This document shows, in pieces, positions 39,401-49,739 of a stretch of DNA of 64,000 nucleotides; within the stretch, counting starts at the first letter, position 1; each line of letters begins with the position of its first letter. This DNA is from Argopecten irradians (lineage: Eukaryota > Mollusca > Bivalvia > Pectinida > Pectinidae). The DNA lies in contig NC_091137.1 of NCBI RefSeq assembly GCF_041381155.1, positions 22,365,655-22,429,654 of the forward strand. Direction: 5' to 3'. The notes beneath the pieces were generated by a model. It was not told the DNA's origin and did no database searches. It saw only the letters and a program-made list of their open reading frames with translations. Position numbers and translations under genes: made by a program.

Positions 39401-42400
39401 ACTCCCACTGCTCCCGACTTCTGCATCATTTGAACCTAAAGTGAAAAAATATATCTGGTATTTAATAAGTAATCATTGATCACCTTTTAAAAACAAAAGA
39501 CAAGAATAGATAAATAATTGGAATTGTCGTTTTTTACACGAAAATGTATATGTATGCATGAAATAGTTTGAAAATTTGGGCTAATGACCCTGCCTTGTCA
39601 CACTCCTTTCATTGTATGAAAAGACCATTATTGACCTCCAAATAGAAGATAGTGCAATTTCATTACACTAGGACATGCTGGTCAGTGATTATGACACAGG
39701 GCCTGACCATACCTTGCACCTGTGTTATAGTGCACACCCCAACGTTTGACTTGATTATTTATGAAAAAAAGTGTGCATTCTACTTGCAAAAATACAGTAA
39801 ATAATTTCATGTTATTTCCAGATATTTTTAACCAGCTATGTTGTGTTATGTTAAGTTCAAGTTGGTAAAATTTTCAAAAAGAAAAGATGTGTAAAAACAA
39901 GAGGCCCATGGGCCTTAACGGTCATCTGACTATTTGTACAATACAACATAATCGTTTAAAGATTTTAGCCTATTTGACCACTGTGACCTTGATTGAAGGT
40001 CAAGGTAATTCATTTGAACAAACTTGGTAGTCCTTTATCCCAGCATGCTACATGCCCAATATCAGTACTCTGGGCCTTCTGGTTCTTAAGAAGAATTCAT
40101 TTAAAGATTTTAGCCTATTTGACCCCTGTGACCTTGAATGAAGATCAAGGTCATTCATTTGGACAAACTTGGTAGCCCTTCATCCCAGCATGCCACAGGC
40201 CTAATATCAGGTCTCTAGGCCTCATAGTTATTCACAAGAATTTGTTTAAATGATTTTAGCCTATTTGAACCCTGTGACCTTGAATGAAGGTTAAGGTCAT
40301 TAAATTTGAACTAACTTGGTAGCCCTTCATCCCAGCATCCTACAGGCCAAATATCAGTACCCTGGGCCTTCTGGTTCTTGAGAAGAAGTCGTTTAAAAAT
40401 TTTAGCCTTTTTGACCCCCGTGACCTTGAATGAAGGTAAAGGTCATTCATTTGAACAAACTTGGTAGCCGTTCATCCAAGCATCCTACAGGGCAAATATC
40501 AGTACCCTGGGCCTTCTGGTTCTTGAGAAGAAGTTGTTTAAAGATTTTAGCCTATTTTGACCCTCGTGACCTTGAATGAAGGTCAATGTAATTTATTTGA
40601 ACAAACTTGGTTAGCCCTTCATTCCAGCATGCCATCAGGCCTAATATCAGGTCTCTAGGCCTCTTAGTTATTCACAAGAAGTTGTTTAAAGATTTTAGCC
40701 TATTTGACCCTCGTGACCTTGAAATGAAGGTCAATGTCATTTATTTGAACAAACTTGGTAGCCCCTTCATCCCACAGGCCCTAATATCAGGTCTATAGGA
40801 ATTTTAGTTATTCACAAGAAGTTTATTTAAAGGATTTTAGCCTATTTGACCCCTGTGACCTTGAACTGAAGGTCAAGGTCATTTATTCGAACAAACTTGG
40901 TAGCCCTTCATCCAAGCATGTCACAGTCCCAATATGAGTACCCTGGGCCTTTGGTTCTTGAGAAGAGAAGTCGTTTAAAAGAATTTAGCCTATTTGACCC
41001 TCGTGACCTTGAATGAAGGTCAAGGTCATTTATTTGAACAAACTTGGTAGCCCTTCATCCAAGCATCCTACAGGGCAAATATCAGTACCCTGGGCCTTCT
41101 GGTTCTTGAGAAGAAGTTGTTTAAAGATTTTAGCCTTTTTGACCCTCGTGACCTTGAATGAAGGTCAAGGTCATTTATTTGAACAAACTTGGTAGCCCTC
41201 CATCCCCAGCATGCCACAGTCCCAATATCAGGTCTCTAGGCCTCTTAGTTATTCACAAGAAGTTATTTAAAGGATTTTAGCCTATTTGACCAGTGTGACC
41301 TTGAATGAAGGTCAAGGTCATTTATTTGAACAAACTTGGTAGCCCTTCATCCCAGCATCCTACAGGGCAAATATCAGTACCCCTGGGCCTTCTGGTTCTT
41401 GAGAAGAAGTTGTTTAAAGATTTTGGCCTTTTTGACCCCTGTGATCTTGATTGAAGGTCAAGGTCATTCATTTGAACAAACTTGGTAGCCCTTCATCCAA
41501 GCATGTCACAGGCCCAATATCAGTACCCTGGGCCTTCTGGTTCTTGAGAAGAAGTTGTTTAAAGATTTTAGCCTATTTGACCCTCGTGACCTTGAATGAA
41601 GGTCAAGGTCATTTATTTGAACAAACTGGTAGCCCTTCATCCCAGCATGCCACAGGCCTAATATCAGGTCTCTAGGCCTCTTAGTTCATTCACAAGAAGT
41701 TGTTTAAAGGATTTTAGCCTATTTGACCCTCGTGACCTTGAATGAAGGTCAAGGTCATTTATTCGAACAAACTTGGTAGCCCTTCATCCAGCATCCTACA
41801 GGGCAAATATCAGTACCCTGGGCCTTCTGGTTCTTGAGAAGAAGTTGTTTAAAAATTTTAGCCTTTTTGACCCCTGTGACCTTGAATGAAGGTCAAGGTC
41901 ATTCATTTGAACAAACTTGGTAGCCCTCCATCCCAGCAACCTACACGCCAAATATGAGTACCCTGGGCCTTCTGGTTCTTGAGACAAGGTCTTTTATATT
42001 GATCAATCTTCAGAACTCCGGAGAGCAGGTTTAACCCTTCATCACTGCATGTCAGACAGGGCAAATAATAATGGTCCCTGGGCAGTGTGGTTCATCTGAG
42101 ATTGGGAAGAAAGTTAAGAGATGTAGAACGTCACGTTTAAAGATTTTAGCCTTTTTGACCCTCGTGACCTTGAATGAAGGTCAATGTAATTATTTGAACA
42201 AACTTGGTAGTCGCCATTATTCCAGCATGCCACAGGCCTAATATCATGTACTCTAAGCCTCTTAGTTATTCAAAAGAAGTTGTTTAAAGATTTTAGCCTA
42301 TTTGACCTCTCGTGATCCTTGAATGAAGTCAATGTCCATTTATTTAGAACAAACTTGGAAGCCCTTCATCCCACAGGCCTAATATCAGTACTATAGGGCC

Positions 42401-45400
42401 TCTTAGTTATTCACCAAGAAGTTATGTTTAAAGGTTTTTTAGCCTATTTGACCCCCTGTGACCTTGATTAATGTAGGTCAAGGTCATTTATTCGAACAAA
42501 CTTGGTAGCCCTTCATCCAGCATGTCACAGTCCCAAATATGAGTACCCTGGGCCTTCTGGTTCTTGAGAAGAAGTCGTTTAAAGATTTTAGCCCTATTTG
42601 ACCCCGTGACCTTGAATGAAGGTCAAGGTCATTTATATTGAACACACCTTAAGCAGATGTAGTGTGTCTTTAGCGCCCTTTTTATCATCCCAGCATCCTA
42701 CAAGGGGATATATACAAGTACCCTGGGACATTCTGGTTTTATGGAAGTTTAGTAGTTGTTTTAAAAAGATCTTTAGCCTTTTTGCACCCTCAGTGACCTT
42801 TGAATGAAGGTCCAATGTCAATTCATTTGAAGCCCAAACTTGAGTATAAGACCCTCAGTCCTATTATCCACAGCATGCTACAGTGCCCAATATCAGGCTC
42901 TCTAGAGGGGGGATTCTTAGTTATTCTACAAAGCAGTTCATTTAAAGGTATTTTTAGCCTATTTGAGCCAACTGTTACCTTTGAATGTAACGATCAAGAG
43001 GTCATTCATTGGCCGCAACTTAGTTGGTAGTCACTCCAAAAACTCCACAACCCCCCCCCCCCCTTATTATCAAGCATGTCACAGTCCCAATCTTCAGTAC
43101 TCTGGGCCTTCCTGGTTATTCAGAAAAAGAAGAATTTGTTTAATGATAGATTGATGCCCTATTTAGAACCATCGTGACCTTGACATTGCTAGGCCTTATA
43201 GGGTCCTTTAATATGAACTATCGTTGTGCTAGGTGCCTTAAACCCTGCTTCCTACAGGCCCATATTCTTCATAACCCTGGACTTTTGTGTTTATTGAGCA
43301 AAATGTTTTTTGTGTTTAAGAAATATTTTGGCCTATATGACCCTCCTTGATACCAGTCAGAATGAAGGTAAAGGTCATTCATTAGTTACACAATTGAAGG
43401 TGACCAATACCTCTGTGTTATTTTTTTTTTAATTTTTTTATTTTTTTTTTTTTTTTTTATTTTTTTTTATCCCAGGCATGCCTCATGATATTATCAAGGT
43501 TCTCCTGTGCCTCTCTTGTTATTCACATGATGTTATTTAAAAGGTTGTTTTCATGATTTGACCCTCGTGTCATTGAGTTGAAGAGTCAATGTCTTTGTTA
43601 TTTGAAACAAACTTCTCCGTGTAGTTCGACACGTTAGCCACCACCCCCTTTCATACCCAGCATCCTTACAGGGCAATTTAACAGGTACCCTGGGCCGCTT
43701 CTGTTTCACATTCTATAGGAGAAGTTGGTGTTTTAAAGTTTTTCTAGCATTTTGCTGTCCCATCGTGACCTTTGAATGATGGGTCAATGTCATTTTTTTT
43801 CATTATCTTGAACAAACTTGGTTTTCTGCCCTTTTCATCCCAGCATGACACAGGCCTATTATCAGGTTCTATAGGCTGGCTTTAGTTTTTACTCTAAGCA
43901 GTTCAGTTTTTTTGTTTAGGTTATAAGGCCTAATTAGACCCCACTGTGTCCATGTATGTAGGTCATGGTCATTTTCTCGTTCATATACTGGTAGCCCCTT
44001 CCATCCAAAGCACCTGGATCAAGGGCTCCCCAATATCTCCAGGTACCCTGGGCCTTATGGTTATTGAGTAGCAAAAATAGTCGTTTATCAAGATTTATTA
44101 GACCTATTTTGAAAAAAACCCCTCGTGACCTTGAATGCAGTGTGTCAAGGTCATTTACTGTCGTGAACAAACTATGGTAAGCCCTTTTCTATCCCAGCAT
44201 CCTACAGGGCAAACTATCAGTAACCCTGGGCCTTTCCTGGTTCTTTTGAGGAAGAAGTTGTTATTTTAAAGTTTATGCTGATTTTGACCCTCGTGGACAC
44301 TTGAATGAACGGTCAAGGTCATTTTTATAGATACAATACTTGGTAGCAAGCCCTCCATTCCCATGCATGGCCAACAGTCCTAATAGCTCAGGGTCTCTAG
44401 TGCCTCTTTAGTATATTCACAAGATGAAGAAGTTAATTTTTAAACCTCGCGTATTTTTAGCCTATTTGACCAGTGTGAACAACTGAATGAAGCGTTCAAG
44501 GGTCATTTCTAATCTGAACAAACTTGGTAGCCCTTTTAATTTCACAGCATCCTACAGGGCAAATATCAGTACCCTGGGCCTTCTGGATTCTTGAGAAGAA
44601 GCTTGTTTTAAAGATTTTGGACTTTATGACTTCCCCTGTGGATCTTTGATTTTTGAAGGTCAAGGTCATTCATTTTGATACATCTCTCTTTTTGTGGTCT
44701 GGTCGTAGACCTGGTAGCCCTTTTTTCATCCCTCATGCATTCACAGCCGCCCTTTTATCAGTTACCCTGGGCCTTCTGGTTCTTGAGAAGAAGTTGTTTA
44801 AAGATTTTTGCCTATTTGTACCCTCGTGACCTTGAATGAAGGTGAAGGTCATTTATTTTTGAACAAAACTTGGTAGCCCATTCATCCCAGCATGCCACAG
44901 GCCTAATATCAGGTCTCTAGGCCTCTTAGTTATTCACAAGAAGTTGTTTAAAGGATTTTAGCCTATTTGACCCTCGTGACCTTGAATGAAGGTCAAGGTC
45001 ATTTATTCGAACAAACTTGGTAGCCCTTCATCCCAGCATCCTACAGGGCAAATATCAGTACCCTGGGCCTTCTGGTTCTTGAGAAGAAGTTGTTTAAAAA
45101 TTTTAGCCTTTTTGACCCCTGTGACCTTGAATGAAGGTCAAGGTCATTCATTTGAACAAACTTGGTAGCCCTCCATCCCAGCAACCTACACGCCAAATAT
45201 GAGTACCCTGGGCCTTCTGGTTCTTGAGAAGAAGTCGTTTGAATAAAAAGTTTACGCACGGCGCGCGGCGGACGGCGGACGGCGCACGGCGCACGACGAC
45301 GGACGGTGCATGATGACAATAGGTCATCCTGACCTTCGGGTCAAAAGACCTAATAATACCCCCATTTCGATTCTACCTTATGGAAAATATAGTAACGAGA

Positions 45401-47957
45401 TTTCTTTAGTTAACCAGGGCAACTGCTCCTTTAACAGAGCTGACAGCCTCACATCCAGATACCAGCCCTCACCAATGGTAGGTTTTTTGTTCCCAAAAAC
45501 AAACTTGATAGGACTTGTGTAACCTCATGACCATATCTAATCATCCAGTCTCTTACCAACAACAGGAAACTGTGAGGCTGAATGGATCAAAAATGGATCC
45601 TATGAAAATTGTAATATAATTTATGACCAAATATATTGAAAGACAAGCTATAATGGAAACATTTAGTGTAACGCAGTATCTTTTCCATGTACATTTTCCT
45701 ATGAATGTTTTTGCATTAATTAAAATCATAATCGAGTCACAGATGAAACCAGCAATTGGATTTGTGCTATATGTACACATGCTTTGCTTTGATGCATTAG
45801 TATAAAAATAAAAAAAAACATCTATAGTTATTTAGTTAATTATTAGATTTCTATACATGATTCATTTTTTATTAAGTTGATTCACAAAGTGTAATACATG
45901 TAAGTACATGTATTTTGTTCCCATAATAACAACTACAGTATAGCTACATATAGTTACAAGTTATAATATAATTGTTCTCTATGTCATTACCATTAGATTG
46001 GACCAAAACCTGATCATAGCCACAAAGATGATCCACACAATGCCACTGACTCAATGCATCTGGAATCCAGTTACCAAGTTTGTCAAGGGGAACAACAGAA
46101 AAATGGATTCTCATCATAGCAAGACCAACATCTGAACCAGATCTAGACCTGGTGAAAAATTAAAAACATCATAGAATAAATATATGTACACATGCAGTCA
46201 ATAAACATAATCATAATAGTCTTTGGTACAGATTCTGTGCTCATCATGATCTTTAATGATATTAAAAATTGGTACATGTAGCTAGAACTAGCAAAAGAAT
46301 TGGAATTTAACAGACAAATTCAAGATTCTTCAAAAAAACAATGTGGAGATCTACAATGTGAAACTGTCAGTATATCTTGTCAAAGAGGATCACATTTTTA
46401 GAGGCATCAATGCAAATTCATTGTGAATACGAATATGACTTGTGAATCAATAAATTCTAATACTGTACATGTATATCATGCCCAGGTTGCTACGAGTACT
46501 ATATTGGAGAAACTGGTACATTAAAAGCTCTCGATCGGGTTAGAGTACACAAACAGCACATTCGATTTCCAGAGTACAGGAAAATTTAATTAAGCAAACA
46601 TTTGGACATTTGCTGAAGGTAAATTGCATGCATTGTCAGTACAATGTAATTAAAGTAGGATTTTAAAAGCGAGTCCAGAACACTAATTTTCAAATTCTGA
46701 TGAGTCCCTGATATGCAGATTCCCTCTACAAAGAAATTAATATATGTTCATTAAAGATTTATAAGTGAGAAGGATTCGTGACTGTCTCTTTACATTACTA
46801 AACACCACGCGAGACGCCTATGAACCAAGAATTAAAAAAAAAACATTTTTCTCAACAAATAAATTCTTGTCTTATCCAGTCAAAAGAAACACCAATGTAA
46901 AGTTTATTAAATTCAAAATTTTAATTACTTGCTTTAAGGACAGAATATTTAGAGGATATGTCTTAAATTTTCGTTAAAAAAATACGACAGCCCATGTAAT
47001 GACGGCCCGCTTCAGAGAGTAAGATGGTAACTCTCGCACCCGCAAGCTACATCAAAGGCTGCACCGGCGGATATTAAAGGAAAATCAGTCGTCGCCCAAC
47101 GTCACGGTCAGTACATGCACAAACACAAAAGCTCCTGTCTTGTACTTCCCCAAAACCCAGTGTGACATATCCTTCTCATATATATATATGTCCTTGATGT
47201 ACATGTAGTTGTACTTGTACAATATGTAATTGTACATACTTGGTTAAAATTTACACATGGAATTTGTCAATATTTTGATGATTCGCATAAAAACCGATAA
47301 GCTCTTGACCTGCCTAGACTTTCATAAAAAAAAGTTATTCTACCTAGTCATTTAACAGAAACAATTGACCTACAATGGAACATTCTGTTTTTTCATTGTC
47401 TGATGAATACGGTCTCTCATCCACAGAGCCCCATAAAGGTCATGTATCTCCGCTGATTTTGGAATAAAAATAAAATGCGTCGAATTTAAAACCTCGGAAG
47501 TTACTATTGGCTTCAATCCTTCATCCGATGTCCACATTGACTCAAGAAATCCTGAGGATGGGTCGAATACGTGGATTATAATCGAAGAATTGAGAAACAT
47601 TTCACTTGGATAAACAAGTTTGCCATCTAGTCCCCATATCGAAAATTGAGGTGCAATTGAGCCTGGTGTGTATGCAATTATTTCTCCGTCCTTTAATGGT
47701 GGTCTCGATACACTTGAATATTTTTTGTCCGTATGTAGATCCAAGTTTCGTTTCCCTACTTCCACGGACCACGAGTTTGATGAATGTTTTATCGCTCCAT
47801 TTTGTTTTTGCGATATTCCGATATTATCAAATATACGGATATTGTCATACTTTTGTTTATTATGCAAAGTATGAGACTGTTGGATGTTACAGGAAACAAC
47901 AGCAATACATATAAAAGCTATCAAAAACGACACGAATGTCATGTTTACGTCCACCAT
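27226..47957 (-). CDS. Secreted PNGase F-like amidase with PA segment (whole gene, 11 exons)
   Basis: Exons in transcript order: 47957-47374, 46148-45991, 45467-45415, 39435-39284, 34916-34779, 34292-34165, 33312-33144, 30941-30796, 28625-28510, 28368-28245, 27494-27226. All phases join into one frame of 678 codons plus stop. Order: signal peptide (about 1-23), unassigned N-terminal region, PA-like segment (about 245-330), then a PNGase F-type domain (about 400-660). Residues matching bacterial PNGase F catalytic D60, E118 and E206 are D432 (in CPHWDH), E489 (in KTEPW) and E567 (in GCGEFC). The C-terminal part has GRNGWCDG, like RAGWCPG in PNGase F. The family removes N-glycans by cutting the Asn-GlcNAc amide; a secreted or lumenal site of action is inferred from the signal peptide. 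Exon 3 and the exon 1 donor are the weakest joins. Catalytic activity is inferred, not shown. Confidence 0.85.
28245..28625 (-). CDS. PNGase F-like gene, exons 9 and 10 (second catalytic Glu)
   Basis: Exon 9 (28625-28510) codes for residues 510-548, ending at AAAAAG|GTGATC. Exon 10 (28368-28245) codes for 549-589 and contains VITGHGSDENGCGEFCVTSH, matching the SGWGH...GCAEWCFRTH region of PNGase F with E567 in place of E206. The spacing between these motifs is close to that of the bacterial enzyme, though the loop before GCGEFC is shorter. Confidence 0.88.
28650..29640. repeat. Intronic tandem repeat with ~150-bp two-part unit
   Basis: Alternating sub-units of about 68 bp (GAGTTAGATTATATAACCTA...) and 80 bp (GGAATTTAATATTGGTATAA...), both ending in ATCAGGCTTCTATTTGAAAT. 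The pair repeats at 147-150 bp, with one 180-bp exception. Lies in intron 8 of the PNGase F-like gene. Confidence 0.85.
29889..30061. mobile_element. Probable TA-flanked MITE
   Basis: Left end CACAGTCGAACCT and right end GGCAGGTTTTACTG, roughly inverted, both next to TA. A Tc1/mariner-type origin is possible. Right-hand match is imperfect. Confidence 0.4.
30314..30480. repeat. Imperfect inverted repeat
   Basis: AGGAACACTCCTTAC... CTCCATAAAAAAGCATTACA is mirrored by TGTAAATGCTTTCCTTTATGG... TTAAGGAATTCCTT. A degraded foldback element inside intron 8 of the PNGase F-like gene. Confidence 0.5.
30796..30941 (-). CDS. PNGase F-like gene, exon 8 (first catalytic Glu)
   Basis: Codes for residues 461-509 between TATGTACAG and GTAAGATT. 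RRIGRWTTDVSPLFPLL parallels EIGRFITPYW of PNGase F, followed by TSSTCVFTMKTEPWAMPW, where E489 corresponds to E118 of the IYTETW motif, and the strand SLNLRFSKTRIA. Confidence 0.88.
31370..33027 (+). mobile_element. Pearl-like element, 146-bp core, with a nested transposon
   Basis: ACAAGAGGCGCATGGGCCC start and GACCCTTTGGGTCAGATGACC end. The core is a 146-bp unit (GACCTTGAATGAAGGTCAAGG...CAAACTTGGTAGCCCTTCA). A TTAA-flanked element (31825-32651) is inserted in the middle. Lies in the intron between exons 7 and 8 of the PNGase F-like gene. Confidence 0.75.
31825..32651. mobile_element. TTAA-flanked DNA transposon with AGGGACATGAACC ends
   Basis: Ends AGGGACATGAACC and GGTTCATGTCCCT, each next to TTAA (31821-31824 and 32652-32655), inside a pearl-like element. 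TTAA duplication points to piggyBac or Kolobok type. 827 bp and no transposase recognised. Confidence 0.75.
33144..33312 (-). CDS. PNGase F-like gene, exon 7 (catalytic Asp)
   Basis: Codes for residues 405-460. The segment SCPGTMDTECPHWDHTINLY aligns by eye with the CPNKTCDEWDRYANVYV stretch of bacterial PNGase F; D432 takes the place of D60, the key catalytic residue. Extra Cys residues (VCCDPGSPLC) suggest added disulphides relative to the bacterial enzyme. Two acceptors eight bases apart are possible; only the upstream one (CTTACAG) keeps the frame open. Confidence 0.88.
34165..34916 (-). CDS. PNGase F-like gene, exons 5 and 6
   Basis: Exon 5 (34916-34779) follows CTTTTTACAG and codes for residues 317-361 (NNIFSISFQNTPSENFFLAV and on to VWQAQ); exon 6 (34292-34165) follows ATCTTTTAG and codes for 363-404, ending before GTAGGT. 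Phases are 2 and 1 and join without a break, with a Trp codon split across the first junction. This part links the PA segment to the amidase domain; I do not recognise a separate domain in it. Confidence 0.8.
35075..35732 (+). mobile_element. Pearl-like element, 146-bp core, 3' end missing
   Basis: ACAAGAGGGCCATGGGCC start followed by four to five diverged 146-bp units; the ACGG tract and terminal hairpin are absent. It lies in intron 4 of the PNGase F-like gene, next to the 68-bp array. Confidence 0.65.
35828..39349 (-). repeat. 68-bp tandem array made from an exon end and its splice donor
   Basis: About 52 near-identical units, period 68 bp. On the minus strand each unit reads GTGTAACACCCCTCTGTC, TATACCAGCTACCATGGTGG, AGTACAGTACTTTGTATACA, then GGTAAGTCA. 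The unit nearest exon 4 is the exon itself; every further unit repeats its last ~55 bases and donor. A few units differ: a 24-bp deletion near 36,590, a 3-bp insertion near 37,733, and scattered single changes. The most distal unit ends in GGTAAATATAG instead of GGTAAGTCAG. Confidence 0.93.
39284..39435 (-). CDS. PNGase F-like gene, exon 4 (PA segment)
   Basis: Starts after CACTTTAG and reads VQMMQKSGAVGVVVFSDKDE and on to MVEYSTLYT (residues 266-315). The GAVGVVVFSD strand is characteristic of protease-associated domains. It ends ACAGG|GTAAGTC, a near-perfect donor. The last ~55 bases of this exon plus the donor are the template of the 68-bp array that follows directly in the intron. Reading through the donor meets a stop at once (the TAA of GTAAGT). 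Confidence 0.8.
39898..45354 (+). mobile_element. Large pearl-like element, ~35 units of 146 bp
   Basis: Full 5' start and full 3' end (GGCGCACGGCGCACGACGACGG tract cut short here, then hairpin GGTCATCCTGACC-TTC-GGGTCA). The core is a long tandem array of the 146-bp unit. Units from about 41,990 to 44,830 carry very many small insertions compared with those on either side. Lies in the intron between exons 3 and 4 of the PNGase F-like gene and ends about 60 bp from exon 3. Confidence 0.78.
45415..46148 (-). CDS. PNGase F-like gene, exons 2 and 3
   Basis: Exon 2 (46148-45991) starts after TTTTTCACCAG and ends at G|GTAATG; it codes for residues 195-247, including CVDHLCGYDQ. Exon 3 (45467-45415) is a proposed 53-nt exon coding for LVSGCEAVSSVKGAVAL, which looks like the first strands of a PA domain (GAVALV). 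Its acceptor (TTGGTGAG) is poor and its donor (CTG|GTTAAC) is weak, but the phases fit both neighbours. A pearl-like element ends only about 60 bp beyond this exon. Exon 2 is solid; exon 3 is tentative. Confidence 0.6.
46479..46980 (+). mobile_element. GIY-YIG endonuclease relic, Penelope-like (fossil)
   Basis: The plus strand shows a short piece CYEYYIGETG with a following RVRVHKQHIRFPEY, the GIY-YIG pattern of the endonuclease at the end of Penelope-like retroelements. Only this end piece is recognisable and it is broken. It lies in intron 1 of the PNGase F-like gene, on the opposite strand. Confidence 0.5.
47374..47957 (-). CDS. PNGase F-like gene, exon 1 with signal peptide
   Basis: Codes for residues 1-194 plus two bases. 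It begins MVDVNMTFVSFLIAFICIAV, a charged start followed by a hydrophobic run and VVSC, a typical signal peptide; a second in-frame Met lies at residue 6. The rest is polar with several NxS/T sites. The stretch around IAPQFSIWGLDGKLVYPSE faintly recalls thioredoxin-like proteins but lacks a CxxC. The donor chosen (ATT|GTAGGT) is weak; it is preferred because it gives the phase needed by the next exon. The open frame itself runs on to a stop at 47370-47372. Confidence 0.75.
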
Positions 47958-48556
47958 TTTGAATGGTCACATGATCCCGTAGTCAATACAAGTCACGTGA
48001 TACAATCAAAGGTGCATTCGAAAGCGACTATACTCACTCTTTTTTTACCCCTTTTGCTTATCCTTGATTTTTATTAAATAATTAATATATCACATTGATT
48101 TTTTTTCGTAAATTTTGTCTTCATCCAAAGCAGTTTTCAAGGGGAACTATGTGTATTTCTCATGTTATTGTATTAACAGTGGTAAGGCTGGTGTTGCAAA
48201 ATGCATTTAAATGATTTTACGATGTAAAACAATGCATTAAATACATAAAATCCTCAAATATGGAGCATTAAAACAGTTTATATTGAAACGAATTTCGTCC
48301 TCGTCTCTACTTGAGAGTTTCTCACTCAAGTCTAAAATACTGGGTTTTGATAGGGTTTTGATCACAAATCAACTGACTAGCCAACTATTAGATGAATAAC
48401 TCAACGCATCAATACAAGTTTATACATATAATTCTGGTTCTCCAGATACAGAGTCACAATGTGTAATCACACTCTCTATCACTCTAATTACTGTACATGT
48501 TAGCGAGTACAAATGTACAATTATCTAAGTTGATAGTTAAACTTGTATTGTATGTA

Positions 48557-49065
48557 TTAAACTCCATGACGACTCATTTCCGACACTGACACCCTTTGTA
48601 GTTCACTCATCTCTTGCAGACGTTTCCGACACTTCTTCTTGTGTCCTGGTATGCCACAGAAGAAACATAATCTTGTCGACTTCGTTCCTTCATGAATTGA
48701 TCTTAGAGCAGCTGGGGCCCCTTGGATCTGCAGTGCATCTATTCCCTCGACTATCTTCTTGACGATTCTATCGATGGAATCATCGTCTTCTTCCTGAATT
48801 TGACGGATGCTGCATGTTGCGCCTTTTTGTCTCCAAACCCTGAATGTTTCATGAGATAGTGCAATCCGCATAGCATCTTCGATGGTCTGCACATAGCTTG
48901 AATGTACAGACCATTCCATTTCGGTGTCATTCAGGGCATCTATAAAGCAGTCAATGCTTATCTGTTGTCTAGACTCTTGGTTTGCAGATGGGTATTCTAG
49001 TCTTACTAGTCTTTTAATCTCATGTGCCAGCTCAGGTAGCGCTTGATCTTTCTTCCTTAATTTTC
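48557..49065 (-). mobile_element. Retrotransposon gag fragment (fossil)
   Basis: A minus-strand frame with a CCHC-type zinc knuckle (CFFCGIPGHKKKC) after an acidic linker and an alpha-helical stretch typical of LTR-retrotransposon gag. Only part of gag is present; no polymerase or LTR is seen. It is an old, broken, isolated piece between the PNGase F-like gene and the metallothionein cluster. Confidence 0.6.
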
Positions 49066-49157
49066 CTTTTTATTTGTGTCTTGTAACTGGCTGACATATT
49101 TTCAGGTTGAAATCTTGATGTTTTTACTTGTGTCGTCCCATCCATTCATTCCATTCA

Positions 49158-49505
49158 TGCACATATGTACATCACGCAAGTATAAAGTGGGGAGTTGCTC
49201 CCGTCTCTTGCATTTCAGTGATCCATTTATATTTACCTACTTTCCCAATCGCGCACGTGACTGACTTTTGACGTACACTGTTTTCTAGTGCATTGTGGGA
49301 GGTCACTAAAGATCAACACTACTATACTATCGTTACAAAATTCGACCGGGCCGGTTCAAAATACAGAAAGATGAAATTTCCATTATAATTATTTTATTTG
49401 ACACATTTGCATAATAACTGATATATATTACTTAGTAAGGTATCTGACACGTCTTAAATATGTATTTTACTCAAATTTACATAGTTTATTTAGCTTCATG
49501 TCCCT
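49158..49505 (-). mobile_element. Fragment of the AGGGACATG TTAA transposon
   Basis: Reverse-oriented match to 31,825-32,245: starts at CACATATGTACATCACGCAA and ends TTCATGTCCCT directly before TTAA. One end only. Confidence 0.75.
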
Positions 49506-49739
49506 TTAAACTTATCAAGGTAATATCTTATGGCAAAACATGACATTTATATTGATAAAAAACTTTGATATGGAGCTAGGCCATCCTGTATGACAAAACA
49601 TGTCATTATGTAACTCAGACCAAATTTTTAAAGCTCTTCGTCTTATAAAAGCATGAACACAAAAGCTTAAGGACTGCAGTACTAACAGTACTTTGATTCA
49701 ATTTAGCTTTTGTCAAGTTGTATAATATCAGCGTAAATC

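Noticed and set aside
41451-45319. Many frames beginning MKVKVIHLNKLGSP or ending in RPRVLIFAL
   Set aside because: They are the same 146-bp pearl-like unit read in different frames; period 146 is not a multiple of three, so no continuous protein can result.
45310-45522. Plus-strand frame reading LVNQGNCSF, which looks like the PA-domain RGxCxF motif
   Set aside because: It lies opposite the minus-strand gene, overlaps proposed exon 3, and has no other coding support; the likeness seems accidental.
47606-48077. Plus-strand frames up to 102 codons
   Set aside because: Antisense shadows of exon 1 of the PNGase F-like gene.
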